Positions 44,164 through 56,113 of a stretch of 64,000 bases of DNA are shown here, piece after piece. The notes under the pieces were generated by a model, which searched no databases, was not told the DNA's origin, and saw nothing but the letters and a program-made list of their open reading frames with translations. The stretch covers positions 13,049,341 through 13,113,340 of the forward strand of contig NW_026089624.1 in the NCBI RefSeq assembly GCF_024586455.1. Direction: 5' to 3'. This stretch comes from Bactrocera neohumeralis (taxonomy: Eukaryota; Arthropoda; Insecta; Diptera; Tephritidae). The translations under genes were made by a program, and so were the position numbers. The stretch's first letter is position 1; the number at the start of each line of letters is the position of its first letter.

Positions 44164-45250
44164 ATGGCAGAACAAATAGAATTATTAGCTCGATGCTTAG
44201 CATCTTTAATTAGCCAATAACCAATTGTCAATTAGGCAAAGAATAGAAAAAGATTTACAATATTGAGCTTCCTTTGAAGGGAATGTAAAAAAATTGCCAT
44301 CCTTCATTGAGGCAATTGACGGAGTACGGAGAGACTATGTAGGTCAGGAAGAAATATTTTTTAGGGTGATCTATGGTCTAAAAATCGGTGATTCAGCAAA
44401 AAATTTTTTGCAAACAAACCCACCTCAAGATTGGGTTAGTTGTAAAGCTAAGCTAAGGCAGCATTACAGACCCACAAAAGATCAAATGACGATCACGAAA
44501 GAAATTTCGGAACTTAGAGTACACAGCATAGCGGAATTAAGTAGAAGAATAAAAGAAATAATAGATAACAGATTATAGTGCACTAAGTGGTGACACTATG
44601 AAAGAAATTTTTTCGGGAATGCTAATTCGGCGAATAAAACAATTAGCAGCAGGGACATTTGCATATACAGTGCAACCAATCACATCATTGACTGACATAA
44701 CAAATGAAATTTATAAATTTAAATTTGGTTAATACCAGAAATAATAGTATTAACTGACTGAAAGCCTTGCAGCTAGTGTCATTTTAAAGTTTATGCTGTA
44801 ATTTATTGCTGTGTAAACTGTTGTAAATAAATAAATAGTATTAACAATAAAAATTTTCGTTCGGGACAAAGGGAACATACCACTTATCAAAACAGACCAC
44901 TTTCGGGGCAATATCGCTTACAACAAAATCAAACCTTCTCAGGACGTTATCGTTCACAAAACCAAAATTCCTCAGGTCATAAGTATCCTCCACAATCTGG
45001 ACAACATCAAATGAGTTCCTTTGAACAACAAAATAACCATGCAAGGCAGCCATCGGGGAAAAGTCATCAAAATTTTTCAAGGCAAACTCAAGCTAACCAA
45101 AACTATTTTAATTACTCGAGACAGCAAAGATGCTCGTAAAATAGTCGACAACAATTTCAAAGAAGGGGACCTGAACCCATGGACGTGGACGGAATGAGTA
45201 GAAGAGGTGATCTACAAGAATCCAATACGAACGAAGAGTTTTTTACAAAT
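44164..45250 (+). pseudogene. Gypsy B gag
   Basis: ATG 44164 starts MAEQIELLARCLASL but stops at 44218. The core continues in other frames, LPSFIEAIDGVRRDYVGQEE and DWVSCKAKLRQHYRPTKDQM (44294-44578), then an Asn/Gln/Ser-rich tail (SGQYRLQQNQTFSG, 44890-45130) ending at PMDVDGMSRRGDL near 45176. About 80 residues of similarity exist with copy A. TAG and TAA stops, and an unrelated-looking stretch near 44750-44850, show it is broken. Confidence 0.8.
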
Positions 45251-45960
45251 TTTAAAATTATAATTGTATTAACGATTTTTGGAAAACAATTTTATGCTCT
45301 GGTTGACTCCGACTCAACCATAAGCATAATGAAAAAATCTAGTTTTGAAAAATTTAAATTGCCAGTGCTTGAAAGTGAAAGCACTATGATAAATACATAC
45401 TTTAAACGGAATAATTGAATCACCAAATACATATTAAGGTGAAAAGCCCTTGTCCAAAAGAATTCAAATATCCGGAAAACGCCAGAATGAGATGGTTATT
45501 AATGGATTTTAATAAACCATATGATTTACTGATAGGAAATGATTTCATTTTTATAAATGTAAAAACAATTGATGTCGAAAATATGACAATAATTTTAAAA
45601 AATGGTGCGAATCTTCCATTCTACATAAAAACTATCCAAGAGCAAGTATATGCATTGGAAGAAAGTAAAATGCAAAACATTCAATTGGATCATTTAAAAT
45701 CAAATGAACGAAAAAAGGTTGAAAATTGCTAAAGAAGTATGAAAAATTAATGTATAAAGAAGAAGATGCCTTGAGAAACACAAAACGGTGGTCCACGAAA
45801 TAATAACCACCACAAACCAGCAAATCAATTCAAAAATATAAAGGTTACCTCCGAAACATGAGGAAGAAGCCATAAGGCAAATTAAGGAGCTGGAAAAACA
45901 AGGTATAATTCGGAAAAGTAGGAGTAAATATAGTTCACCTATTATCATAGCACCAAAAAA
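45200..45960 (+). pseudogene. Gypsy B protease and linker
   Basis: The frame reads FGKQFYALVDSDSTISIMKK (45271-45330), where the D-S-G triplet is D-S-D, then a stop near 45418. The next frame (45415-45732) has ARMRWLLMDFNKPYDLLIGN and FYIKTIQEQVYALEESKMQ. A frameshift near 45725 leads to an RT-preceding segment, LPPKHEEEAIRQIKELEKQ, near 45845-45900. Confidence 0.75.
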
Positions 45961-46875
45961 ATGTGATAGCGTGGCATATAAAAAATTTCGGTTAGTAATT
46001 GATTACCGTAGACGAAATCAAATAACTGTCGATGATAAATATTCTTTGCCAAACATTAATGGAATCTTAGACAAGTTGGGCAAGGCGCAGTACTTTAGCA
46101 CTCTTGATCTAGCCAAAAGTTACCATCAAATTTTAATGGATAAAAAGGATATTGAAAAGACAGCTTTTGTATCCCCGGTGGGATTATACGAATATATAAG
46201 AATGCCCTTCGGACTAAAACATGCTCCGGCTACCTTTCAACGATTAATGAATGACATATTAAGAGAATACATAAATAAGATATGTGGCGTTTATTTGGAC
46301 GACGTATTAATCTTTTCAGCGTCATTAGAGGAACATTTAAACTCATTAGAGAAATTTTTTTTAAATTTAAAGAAACATAATTTAAAAATTCAAGTCGATA
46401 AATGTAGTTTTCTAAAGATGAAAAGAAAATTTTTGGGGCATACCTTGACAAAAGAGGGGCTTAAGCCAAATCAGGACAAGATAACAGCAATACAAAATTT
46501 GAAAATACCTAGAACTGAAAAACAATTAAAAAGTTTCTTGGGAGCCACTGGTTATTATAGGAAATTTATTAAAGACTATTCGAAAGTTGCCTATCCAATG
46601 ATTAAATATTTAAAAAAGGTTATAAAATAAATTCAAGAGATCCGCAGTACATAGCTAGTTTTGAAAATTTGAAAACATTAATTTCATCACATCCCATTTT
46701 AAAATTCCTTGAATATGATAAGGAGTTTACTATTACAACGGATGCAAGTGATTATGCAAAAGGCTTTTTCAACAAGATAAGCCAGTGTGCTACATTAGCA
46801 GAACGTTAAATAACCATGAACAGAAATACGCTACAACAGATAAAGAATTTCTAGCCATTATATATTCAATAACCT
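45961..46875 (+). pseudogene. Gypsy B reverse transcriptase and RNase H
   Basis: Frame 45971-46630 is open for 219 codons with KKFRLVIDYRRRNQITVDDK, YFSTLDLAKSYHQIL, YIRMPFGLKHAPATFQRLMN, VYLDDVLIFS (YLDD intact) and FLGATGYYRKFIKDY. A TAA at 46628 (AAA AAA TAA) ends it. RNase H follows in another frame near 46725-46870, with TTDASDYAKG-like sequence then a shift, and KYATTDKEFLAIIYS. Of all Gypsy RTs here this is the most intact. Confidence 0.88.
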
Positions 46876-49425
46876 ATTTCAGGCCGTTGACAGGGGCAAA
46901 GTGGGTATTTTTTCCGAAGTGGAGGAGGCCGATTATCACAAAACTCAACTAATACTTATAAGCATGTTTTCTTGCAATAGCAAGCTGCAATTCATAAAAT
47001 GTACAAAAAAAGAACAGTAGAAGAAGAAGAGCAACAGAAATTATACAAGAAGAAGACCTACATAAACAAATTTCTTACCATAGTAATGAGTCAATGCATA
47101 GTGGAATAAACGAGACTTACAATACAGTTCTTCTTCTTCTTAATTGGCGTAGACACCGCTTACGCGATTATAGCCGAGTTAACAACAGCGCGCCAGTCGT
47201 TTCTTCTTTTCGCTACGTGGCGCCAATTGGATATTCCCAGCGAAGCCAGGTCCTTCTCCACTTGGTTCTTCCAACGGAGTGGAGGTCTTCCTCTTCCTCT
47301 GCTTCCCCCGGCGGTATTGCGTCGAATACTTTCAGAGCTGGAGTGTTTTCATCCATCCGGACAACATGACCTAGCCAGCGTAGCCGCTGTCTTTTAATTC
47401 GCTGAACTATGTCAATGTCGTCGTATATCTCGTACAGCTCATCGTTCCATCGAATGCAACATTCGCCGTGGCCAATGCGCAAAGGACCATAAATCTTTCG
47501 CAGAACTTTTCTCTCGAAAACTCTCAACGTCGACTCATCAGTTGTTGACATCGTCCCAGCCTCTGCACCATATAGCAGGACGGGAATTATGAGCGACTTA
47601 TAGAGTTTGGTTTTTGCTTGTCGAGAGAGGACTTTACTTTTCAATTGCCTACTCAGTCCGAAGTAGCACCTGTTGGCAAGAGCAATCCTGCGTTGGATTT
47701 CCAGGCTGACATTGTTGGTGGTGTTTACGCCTGTTTGTTTGATGACAGGAGATATTTCGTTTTGCCCTCGTTCACTGCCAGACCCATTTTCTGTGCTTCC
47801 TTGTCCAGCCTGGAGAAAGCAGAACTAACGGCGCGGGTGTTGAGGCCGATGATATCAATATCATCGGCATACGCCAGCAGCTGTACACTCTTATAGAAGA
47901 TGGTACCTTCTCTATTTAGTTCTGCAGCTCGAACTATTTTCTCCAGAAGCAGGTTGAAGAAGTCGCACGATAGGGAGTCGCCTTGTCTGAAACTTCGTTT
48001 GGTATCGAACGGCTCGGAGAGGTCCTTCCCGATCCTGACGGAGCTTTTGGTGTTACTCAACGTCAGTTTACAACAGCCGTATTAGTTTTGCGGGGATACC
48101 AAATTCAGACATCGCGGCATAAAGGCAGCTCCTCCTTTTCGTGCTGTCCAAAGCAGCTTTGAAATCGACGAAGAGGTGGTGTGTGTCGATTCTTCTTTCA
48201 CGGGTCTTTTTCAAGATTTTGCGCATGGTGAATATCTGGTCGGTTGTTGATTTTCAGGTCTGAAGCAACACTGATAAGGTCCAATCAGTTTGTTGACGGT
48301 GGGCTTTAATCTTTCACACAATACGCTCGATAGAACCTTATATGCGATGTTGAGGAGGCTTATCCCCCTCTAGTTGGCGCAAATTATGAGGTCTCCCCTT
48401 TTGTGGATTGGGCAGAGCACATATAAATTCCAATCGTTGGACAGGCTTTCGTCCGACCACATTTTACAAAGAAGCTGATGCATGCTGCTTATCAGTTCTT
48501 CGCCGCCGTGTTTGAATAGCTCGGCAGGCAATCCATCGGCCCCCGCCGCTTTGTTGTTCTTCAGGCGGGTAATTGCTATTCGAACTTCTTCATGGTCGGG
48601 CAATGGAACGTTTGGTCCATCGTCATCGATTGGGGAATCGGGTTCGCCTTCTCCTGGTGTTGTGCATTCACTGCCATTCAGCAGGCTGGAGAAGTGTTGC
48701 CTCCATAATTTAAGTATGCACTGGGCATCGGTCACTAGATCACCTTTGGGGGTTCTTCAATACACTTAGGATAAAATATACTATCCAAAATTATGGGAAC
48801 ATGTACAGCTAGTTATAGATAATTGCGAAAAATGCAAGCAAATTAAATATAACAGGAAACCGACAAAGCCAAAGTTTAAACTAACAGAGACATCATCATA
48901 TAAAATTAAATAATACATGGGGACATTTTTCATTTTAAAAAGCAGTCATTTGTCTGATAATTATGATAAACTGACAAAGTTTTTTTGGCTTGTAATACAA
49001 TATTACTGAAAGAAAATTGGAGCAAAAGCAATCAATACTTAGACATTTCACAAAATTTAGGAATAAATAAGATCATCATGGACAACGATTTCAGAGACCA
49101 GAACAAACTCCCATACAGGTGGTACACAGACATTTGAGAAGCTGCACTCAACCATAAAATGTACATCCAATAATGCAAGAAATTTTATAGATCCAACCTT
49201 TTTAAAAAACACAATGGCCCAGAAGAAACAACTCATAATGCACACGGTAAAATAGGTACAGAGGACACGAAGAACCCGAGATCGACAGGACGATACAAAA
49301 TTATAAAAATTGTACGACACAAAGACGAACCATATTTCCTGAATCACCCCTTTGCAAAAATTCATGTAGTTAAACTAAGACCACTTAAATTAGATAAAGT
49401 TGGCATGGAAAATGAAGATGGATAG
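46876..49425 (+). pseudogene. Gypsy B integrase, split by an RTE-like insertion
   Basis: Integrase joins the element DNA to the host. Before the insertion the strand carries HKQISYHSNESMHSGINETY (about 47055-47117), the His side of the HHCC zinc domain. After it (48765 on) comes LRIKYYYPKLWEHVQLVIDN-like sequence with CEKCKQIKYNRKP, the Cys side. Further along are a D-containing block (IIMDNDFRDQNK, near 49075) and a chromodomain-like end, STGRYKIIKIVRHKDEPYFL then FAKIHVVKLRPLKL (49280-49385). Many shifts and stops are present. Confidence 0.78.
47127..48757 (-). mobile_element. RTE-like non-LTR retrotransposon, 5'-truncated (copy 7)
   Basis: Target duplication CAATACA at 47120-47126 and 48758-48764. 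It runs from the pre-RT linker (RTPKGDLVTDAQ) to the family tail. It has a nonsense or frameshift in several places but YADD is intact (AYADDIDIIGLN, frame 48060-47725). Part of the segment after KYLLSSNKQ is deleted near 47730, where other copies have SSHSRLGSHVTVDSHNFEV. Confidence 0.92.
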
Positions 49426-49429
49426 GTTT

Positions 49430-49990
49430 AACACAATAGTACATAATGGCGATGTATGTTTGAAAGTGTTAATTCACGAGTCAACACATTTTCAGATGAT
49501 GTGATAATAATGTTTCCGGACGACCGCCATAAAATTGGCAACAGCATTCCTACAAGTGTCAAAATAATAGTGAATCGAGACGATTCATTTTAGGAAGACG
49601 AGTTAACGACAGCTTCCCATAACAAGTTTACCATGACTGTAAATAAATTTTGAGTCTTTGCATTTTCCAATTACGTAGTCCCATAAAAAAATCTTTATAT
49701 TCGTTTTTAGGTTATTTAAGAATTTGATATGTTGTTTCCGTTCTGAATGCAGTAATCCTTTCTTATCAAAAACACATAATACTGGGCCTCACAAAGAAGG
49801 CATAATAAAATAATAAACAAAACAGAACGCTTAACGTTCTGCCGAAATGTGCTAAAAATCTAATATTGAAATTGGCACTTTCTTTGTTTTGCATTGAAAA
49901 TAAAGATTTTATTTTGTATCTTACAACCAATGCAGAACCACACGTGTTTTTATTTCATCCCGCGTTCCCCGTCGCGGGAATTAATTTACA
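49430..49990 (+). other. Possible LTR-like region
   Basis: It has an AATAAAG signal near 49900 followed by a GC-rich hairpin (CCCGCGTTCCCCGTCGCGGG at 49959-49978) and AATTAATTTACA. That order resembles the R/U5 end of the Gypsy B LTR, where AATAAAG is followed by CTGTTCCGTCAACAG. The sequences themselves are not the same, so a different LTR family or chance is possible. Confidence 0.35.
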
Positions 49991-50039
49991 TATACAAAAC
50001 CCAATGATTTAATTCAAAGCAAAAACTTATGAACCCTTC

Positions 50040-50235
50040 CTAAACGTGTTGTATGCAAGGCCACCTGGTGGCGCCATCTATATGTCGACTGATGCGTTAG
50101 AATCTGCTATCTTTATCGATTGTCCAGTGAGAATTTCATGACATTTCATAGATTGGAAGTGAAGTTATTGGGTTTTAGTGACAGTATGTTTTTGTTACCT
50201 GGGTTATTCAAGACAAAGCAACATAGGAATCATAA
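50040..50235 (+). mobile_element. Mariner-family fragment, 5' region
   Basis: CACCTGGTGGCGCCATCTAT, ATGTCGACTGATGCGTTAGA and the following bases (to GAAGTGAAGTTATTG) closely match the reverse complement of 58590-58715. There the same leader precedes a mariner transposase fragment. So this is the 5' leader of the same mariner family, without the rest of the gene. Confidence 0.65.
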
Positions 50236-50489
50236 AGAAAACTTTAAACAAATAAAAACTTATCTTTACCTAATATAAGTAAAAACAAATACGCAGTTAG
50301 TGCAACGAATGTGGAAAGGATAAACATTTGCATAGATCAAATAATTTACCTATTGGAAACACGAATACCCTCGAAAAAGCGAATCATGAATGTAGATTTC
50401 AAAATAATAACGGAAAATTTTTGACAGCAAGCCAATGTGGGGTATAGGAGAAGACATGACTCATTAATTATGATACTTACCATTACAAA
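50236..50489. other. Unassigned AT-rich interval
   Basis: No gene or repeat recognised. Confidence 0.3.
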
Positions 50490-50720
50490 TTTGCCCAAAC
50501 ATAAAGAAAGTAACAACTTATAATGATACAAAATATAAAGGAGTGCAGTTTAGTAATTTTATGAAAAGACAGAATATGGAACATACACAATCATGGTCTT
50601 ACAGTTTGAACAGGTAGAAAGATTTAACGGTATCTTAGCCGAAATAGCAAAGATTCATCAAATCAACTACAGCACAAACATGCATACGAAAAAACTAGCA
50701 AAAGAATAAGTTTTAATAAC
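50490..50720 (+). pseudogene. LTR-retrotransposon integrase core fragment
   Basis: The plus strand reads YKGVQFSNFMKRQNMEHTQS (50522-50580) and, after a stop, EQVERFNGILAEIAKIHQIN (50608-50670). These correspond to the second catalytic region of retroviral-type integrases (Asp block, then GQVERFxxTLxE with the catalytic Glu). The normal GQ is EQ. It could be a displaced part of Gypsy B or of another LTR element. Confidence 0.6.
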
Positions 50721-51209
50721 CCTAATCATCGCCTTATTGTAGCAAACGACCCAACAGCTAACCCTACACGATTCAAAACCATGGTAACGGATATACTATA
50801 ATAAAGTACAACTCTGTAAATCCAACTAATTGTTAATTATATTGTTATCATTCACAAAATAATTTTAACCAAATGTAAAGTTGAATCATTAGAATTATTT
50901 GAAAGTCAAATTAAGTTGTTTCTTTCTGAAACAGATGATTTGAAAACAAAATAATCAATTTAAAAACATAAATCCAATTTTTATTTCACACTAGAAAAGC
51001 TGAATATTTACATTCTTTTTAGAATATCATTGAAATGCATGTATGAAACAATGGATGATGATGATAGGACAAGAAATCGAGGAAAGATTAAAGATTAATG
51101 ACCAAATATCTGCATAATCAATCATTGTATCTAATATATTTGGCTTTCAAGGTGTACGGACGTGTTTTTTAATTGAAAAAAAAACAATAATGAGTGCTTT
51201 CCTTAAATG
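50721..51209. other. Unassigned AT-rich interval
   Basis: No coding signal or repeat seen. Confidence 0.3.
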
Positions 51210-51539
51210 CCGATTTCAGCTTTGTCGACGCAACAAAAACAACGCCTGGCAAAAATGTTACGTCGATGCTGAGTCATCGCAGCGATTAGCCGAAATGAAA
51301 ATTAGGCAAGCGTAGTTAACAGAAGCAGCAGTGAACAACAACCGGCAACAACAAATGCACCGACAGCAGACACTATGCAGGTACCAGCCAGCATTCGGAT
51401 AGCGAAGGAAAACAAACGCAGGTGAGAAAATGTACCATGCAAAAAAGGATCATCTGTTCAGACTGGTATTGACTGCTACGTAATGTAAAAAGCGAAATCG
51501 AGTCCAATTAAATCAGCGGTCAATAACAAAAAAATTTCA

Positions 51540-52608
51540 ACCAGGTACACCAAATACTAAAAAGCCAGAAATCTTAAATGGGAACAGGTTTGCCTTGCTG
51601 AGCAAGGAGCCTAACGATGATGTAATGGATACCTACAGTCGTGAATGCCAAACCCTCCAATCTATTTGTGTGAGCGTGTCAAGCTGTGAGCAATTTATAG
51701 GCAGAAACAATTTTCATATTATTGCCCTTGAAAGTTACATAGATGAAACAAAAATTCAAACATACACCGAAAAAAGTTTCATGGATATTGTAAAGTACTT
51801 GTCAAACAATAACAAGAATTACTACTCTTACCAACTGAGGAGCTCAAAACCTAGTTCATAAAAGGTATAGAGTTTTCAGACTCTAACGATGTTAAAGAAG
51901 CACTGAAAGAGGAGTGGTTTTAGCATTAAATCAGTAGCAAATATTTTTAACAGCAAAGTCCCACAACTAATGTTCAAAATAGAAAGTGATGCCAAATTCT
52001 AACCAATTAAAGAAATGAATACTGCCGATTTACAATTTAAATATTTACTCCATCGCTGAATTACTGTTGAGAATCACATACGAGATATGGTACAGTACAA
52101 TGTACAAACTGCCAAGATATGGACAATGGAAGCATATTACACTCTACGCAGTGTGTGTGTGGTGTGTGGTGATCGTGGGATGTAGTTCAAAATGCAATAC
52201 TCGTAAAAAAAAAGGATTTAAATAAAAATGCAGCAATTGAGGAAATCACACTGCCAATTACAGCGTTGCCCTATATATGAGGATTTGAAATCGAAGTTGT
52301 CACCGGGCATTCCAAGCACGTCATAACCAAAAGTTGAATATTCCTCCCACGAAAATATTGAAATCGTACATATTTCAAAACCAGTAAATCTTAAAGACAA
52401 TGCTACACAAGGGAGCTATGTAAACGTGGTGAAAGGCAATACTGCGCAAATGCAATTGCCCCTAAACCAACCAAATGGAAGCGTTGAAACTATGATTTTC
52501 AACCTTACCCAATGTATGACACAATTTATGGCTTCAATGCCAAATATGATTCAAGAGATAATCAAATCACAAAACCAAATGTTGCAAACTTTTTTAAGTA
52601 AAAAATGA
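51540..52608 (+). pseudogene. Jockey-like ORF1 (Gag)
   Basis: The first part reads NTKKPEILNGNRFALLSKEP (51560-51610), then KIQTYTEKSFMDIVKYLSNN and a stop near 51860. VQCTNCQRYGH-like sequence and VCVVCGD near 52085-52180 mark remnants of zinc knuckles. The C-terminal frame (52426-52608) is NTAQMQLPLNQPNGSVETMI and MPNMIQEIIKSQNQMLQTFL, a helical tail typical of Jockey ORF1. Stops break the middle. Confidence 0.75.
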
Positions 52609-53937
52609 GTGTATTGAATATTTGTTCATGGAAAGCTAATGGTGTTAACCAACATAAATTGAAACTTATTAGATTTCTGGATGAAATTAGTATTCATGTA
52701 ATGCTATTGTCAGAAACTCATTTTACGAACAAATACAACTTCTTTATACCGGGATTTAGACTCTATGTTACAAACCACCCAGATGGAAAGGCACATGTAG
52801 GAACAGCAGTGTTGGCTAAAATTTAAAAAATACGTGAGTAGCCACATTAATATTGAGCACAAATTAAATACAGAAAAAGATGTTGATCACCAAACAAAAG
52901 CTATAATCAGCTTGGTTTCAGAAAAATCTCCAATAGAGAAACAGAAAAGCTCGTAAATGAAAAAAAGGCGTGTAAGACGTGAATGGCAGATAAATTGCTC
53001 CCTTTCCACTCAGCTTCAATTGAAAGCTGCTGTACGTAAATTAAAAAAAGTGTTTAAACGTGAGCACGAATTGAACCCCGAAATGATCTAAAGAAGATGT
53101 GTCCAAATTCCAACAAGCAAAATTCACTTTGGAAAGCCCAAAAGTCCATGAAGCCACCAACTGACTCCAACATGCCTATACGAGACATGGGTGGAAATTG
53201 GGCTCGAAGTGACGAGGAAAAGGCTAATTGTGTTGCAAATCACCTGGAAAAGGTATTTCAACCCAATTTGCCAAAGAACAACTTTAAGCTGTCAATCTTA
53301 CCCAACACAGCTAAAAAGTCGCTCGAGTCTCTTAAGACTTCACCTTCTGAAATTATTGGTATCATCAAAGAACTTAATCCAAAAAAGGCGCCGGGACATG
53401 ATAATATTTCTCTACAAATGCTAATTGAGTTACCAATTATTGCTGTAGAGATGCTCTCTTTGCTCCTCAATGCAATTCTTAGTTTCGGATACTATACAAT
53501 TTCATGGGAAAAGTCGCAGATTATCTTGATAGATAAACCTGGGAAAGACTTAACACAGCCGTCTTCGTACAGACCAATCAGTCTTCTACCCTGTCTTTCA
53601 AAAGTATTTGAAAAAGTATTACTATCAAAGACGTCACCTTTCCTCCACGAAAATAATGCAATACCAATGCATCAATTCGGGTTTCGTGCGAAACATGGCA
53701 CAATAGAGCAAGTAAATAGAATTACTAACGAGATAAGGAAAGCAATATTTCTAGATGTAGCTTAGGCGTTTGATAAGGTGTGGCACGAAGGTCTTTTATA
53801 TAAGATTAAAAAAATTCTACCTTTAGAATTATATAAAACATTGGAGTCTTATTTAAAAAATAGAAAATTTTCGTAAAAGTGGGAGACTTCATATCTGATG
53901 AACGGCAGATAAAAATGTACCCCAGGGTAGTGCTTTA
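52605..53937 (+). pseudogene. Jockey-like ORF2, first part (endonuclease remnant and RT)
   Basis: Starting ATG 52605: MSVLNICSWKANGVNQHK and IHVMLLSETHFTNKY (catalytic Glu region). It stops at 52826, and most of the endonuclease is deleted. Pre-RT sequence (RREWQINCSLSTQLQLKAAV) follows, then frame 53097-53765 with MKPPTDSNMPIRDMGGNWAR, LNPKKAPGHDNIS, SYRPISLLPCLSKVFEKVLL and HQFGFRAKHGTIEQVNRI. An amber codon lies within motif A (AIFLDVA*AFDKVWHEGLLY). The last residues before the insertion are VPQGSAL. Confidence 0.87.
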
Positions 53938-55389
53938 ATAATAATAATAATAATAATACCCAACGATTACCCTCCTCCCACCCAACCGACGCGAGGGGCG
54001 CAATCCGCGAACGAGCGGAATTAGCCGAGTCATAAAAGGCAAGATAGTTTTAAGCGTTGCGATCTTAAGCTGCTCAGCTACAGAAACAAAAATTTCAACA
54101 GCCGAAATTAAGAATTAGATTAAAGTTTATAATTATTAAATGTTACTTGTTAAGGGTAGATTAAATAATTTTTTTAATAGTGAAGTGTGAGTCTGTTAGA
54201 TCAAATGTGCTGGAATGAAAATTGAAATCATGACATATACGGCGGAATGGTTCGTTTGACTCAAAATTTGTTCTAGAAAATTTTAAAAGTAAGGGTCTAA
54301 ACAGCCTGGCAGGGCGAGCGGGAACGTTAAAATTAATATCAGATAAGAGAGATGGGCTACAGACTGACCCATTCATGAGTTTTACAAGAAATATTATACC
54401 AAGCATCTCCCTACGACTAGCGAGTGTCGGGAGATTTATATAAGTTTTAAACGGTTAATGTAAGGGGGAAGATTTAAACTGGAATCCCAATGCAAATGAT
54501 TTAAGGCAAAAAGTAAAAAATGTTTTTGAACGGACTCTAATTTATCCGAATGGACTTGGTAACTAGGGTTCCAAACCACAGAAGCATACTCCAATATAGG
54601 CCTCACCAGAGATGTAAAAAGAATTTTTGTGGTAAGCGGATCTCTAAAAAAAAAAGATTAAAATTGAGTTTGGGGTCCATAGTTACTCTCAGATCAACAA
54701 AACTGCATACTTGCTCCAACCTAAAGTTTTGTATTGCGTATGAGGTAGGGTCTACAGCTCTACGTGAAAAGCACATCGTTTTACATTTTTTAAGGTTCAA
54801 TGGCATGTCATTTCTATCACACCAAGAAACTAGGTTGTTTAAGTCTGTTTGCAACTGACATCTTTCGCTGTTTGAAGTATACGTTTTAAAAAGTTTTACA
54901 TCGTCAGCATATAATAAAACTTTTGAAAACTTAACAACAGATGATATGTCGTTAATAAATAACAAGAACAGAATTGAACCAAGATGGCTACCTTGAGGAA
55001 CGCCTGAAGGAACATTGATTATGTCAGAAAAAGTATCTTTAAATATGACTTGTTGAATTCTATTACTAAGATAAGAAGCAACCCATTTTAGAAATATTGG
55101 TTGAAAACCAAGAAGATCAAGTTTATTCAAAAGAATTGAATGGTTTACTTTATCAAAAGCTTTACTAAAATCTGTATATATAACATCAGTATTCTTATTC
55201 TCCCTAAAGCCCGTTGATACATGTGATACAAATTCAAGCAAATTAGTTGTGGTAGATTTCCCTTTACGAAAACCATGCTGAGAACAAGAAATTAGTGGAG
55301 AGATCCGGAAGGTTATGTCGTCTGTTATAATTGCTTCAAAAAGTTTAGGTATTGCAGACAACTTTGCTATTCCCCTATAGTTTTCAACA
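53938..55389 (-). mobile_element. CR1-like non-LTR retrotransposon, 5'-truncated
   Basis: It is inserted in the Jockey-like RT, between codons for PQGSAL and GPTL. Its 3' end (left) is a run of about eight TAA/ATT units and its 5' end (right) lies inside the RT. No longer target duplication is visible. Clade assignment to CR1 or a related Jockey-group family is tentative. Confidence 0.75.
54161..55389 (-). pseudogene. CR1-like reverse transcriptase
   Basis: The frame from 55389 to 54603 is open and has NYRGIAKLSAIPKLFEAII, CSQHGFRKGKSTTTNLLEFV, VIYTDFSKAFDKVNHSIL (motif A), SGVPQGSHLGSILFLLFIND and VLLYADDVKLF (YADD). All core RT motifs look intact. Near 54610 the frame shifts, and the C-terminus continues to 54161 (SRREMLGIIFLVKLMNGSV, ending in FTIKKII). 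The start of the protein is missing by 5' truncation. Confidence 0.87.
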
Positions 55390-56113
55390 GGCCCAACACT
55401 AAACATCATATATACAGCAGATCTTCCAACAGCAAATAATGTATTAACTTCCACTTTTGCGGACGATACAGCTATAGTGAGCCGTAACAAATGCCACATT
55501 GTAGCATAATGAATACATATTAGCGAAGCATTTAAGGTCTGTCGAAGAATGGCTAGAATGAACAGAAGTGTAAGCATATTACATTTTCGCTAAGACCAAA
55601 GATGTGCCCGGCAGTAAAAATAAACAATATCTTAGTACCCCAAGCGAACGAAGTAACATATCTTGGTATTCACCTAGATAGAAGGCTCACGTGGAGAAAA
55701 CACATCTCTAGTAAAATAACATGTATGAAGATTAGAGCTGCAAATTTATATTGGCTTTTTAATAAAAACTCTAAACTTAGCCTAGACAACAAAGTGCTTT
55801 TATATAATGCGGTCAAAAAGCCGATTTGGATGTATGGCATTCAACTGTGGGGTACGACCTGTGCAACTAATATTGATATAATACAAAGGTTCCAATCAAA
55901 AATGCTTAGATTAATCACGTGTTCACCATGGTACATGCGTAACGAAATAACCCATAAAGACCTTGGTATTCCTATGGTAAAGAAAGAAGTAGAAGATAGC
56001 AGAATTAAATATATATCTAAACTCCGAGATCACCCAAACCCTTTGGCTACTGCTTTGGTACATTCCAGCGACCAAACACGACTTAAAAGAAAAGATATGC
56101 CTGCGTATTAAAG
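55390..56113 (+). pseudogene. Jockey-like ORF2, second part
   Basis: It resumes with GPTLNIIYTADLPTANNVL and TFADDTAIVSRN, where the YADD box reads FADD. After a stop and shift, frame 55602-56111 gives ILVPQANEVTYLGIHLDRRL, LYNAVKKPIWMYGIQLWGTT and IQRFQSKMLRLITCSPWYMR, the Jockey thumb and C-terminal domain. It ends at TAA 56109-56111. Confidence 0.87.

Larger units (their letters stand above)
43275..49425 (+). mobile_element. Gypsy-type LTR retrotransposon, copy B
   Basis: It has a putative 5' LTR (43275-43468), a tRNA-Ser primer site (43469-43480), leader, gag (44164 on), protease, RT, RNase H and integrase to about 49425. An RTE-like copy is inserted in integrase. The 3' LTR was not found. 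It is the same family as copy A (RT nearly alignable residue by residue). No env-like frame was seen downstream of integrase. Confidence 0.88.
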
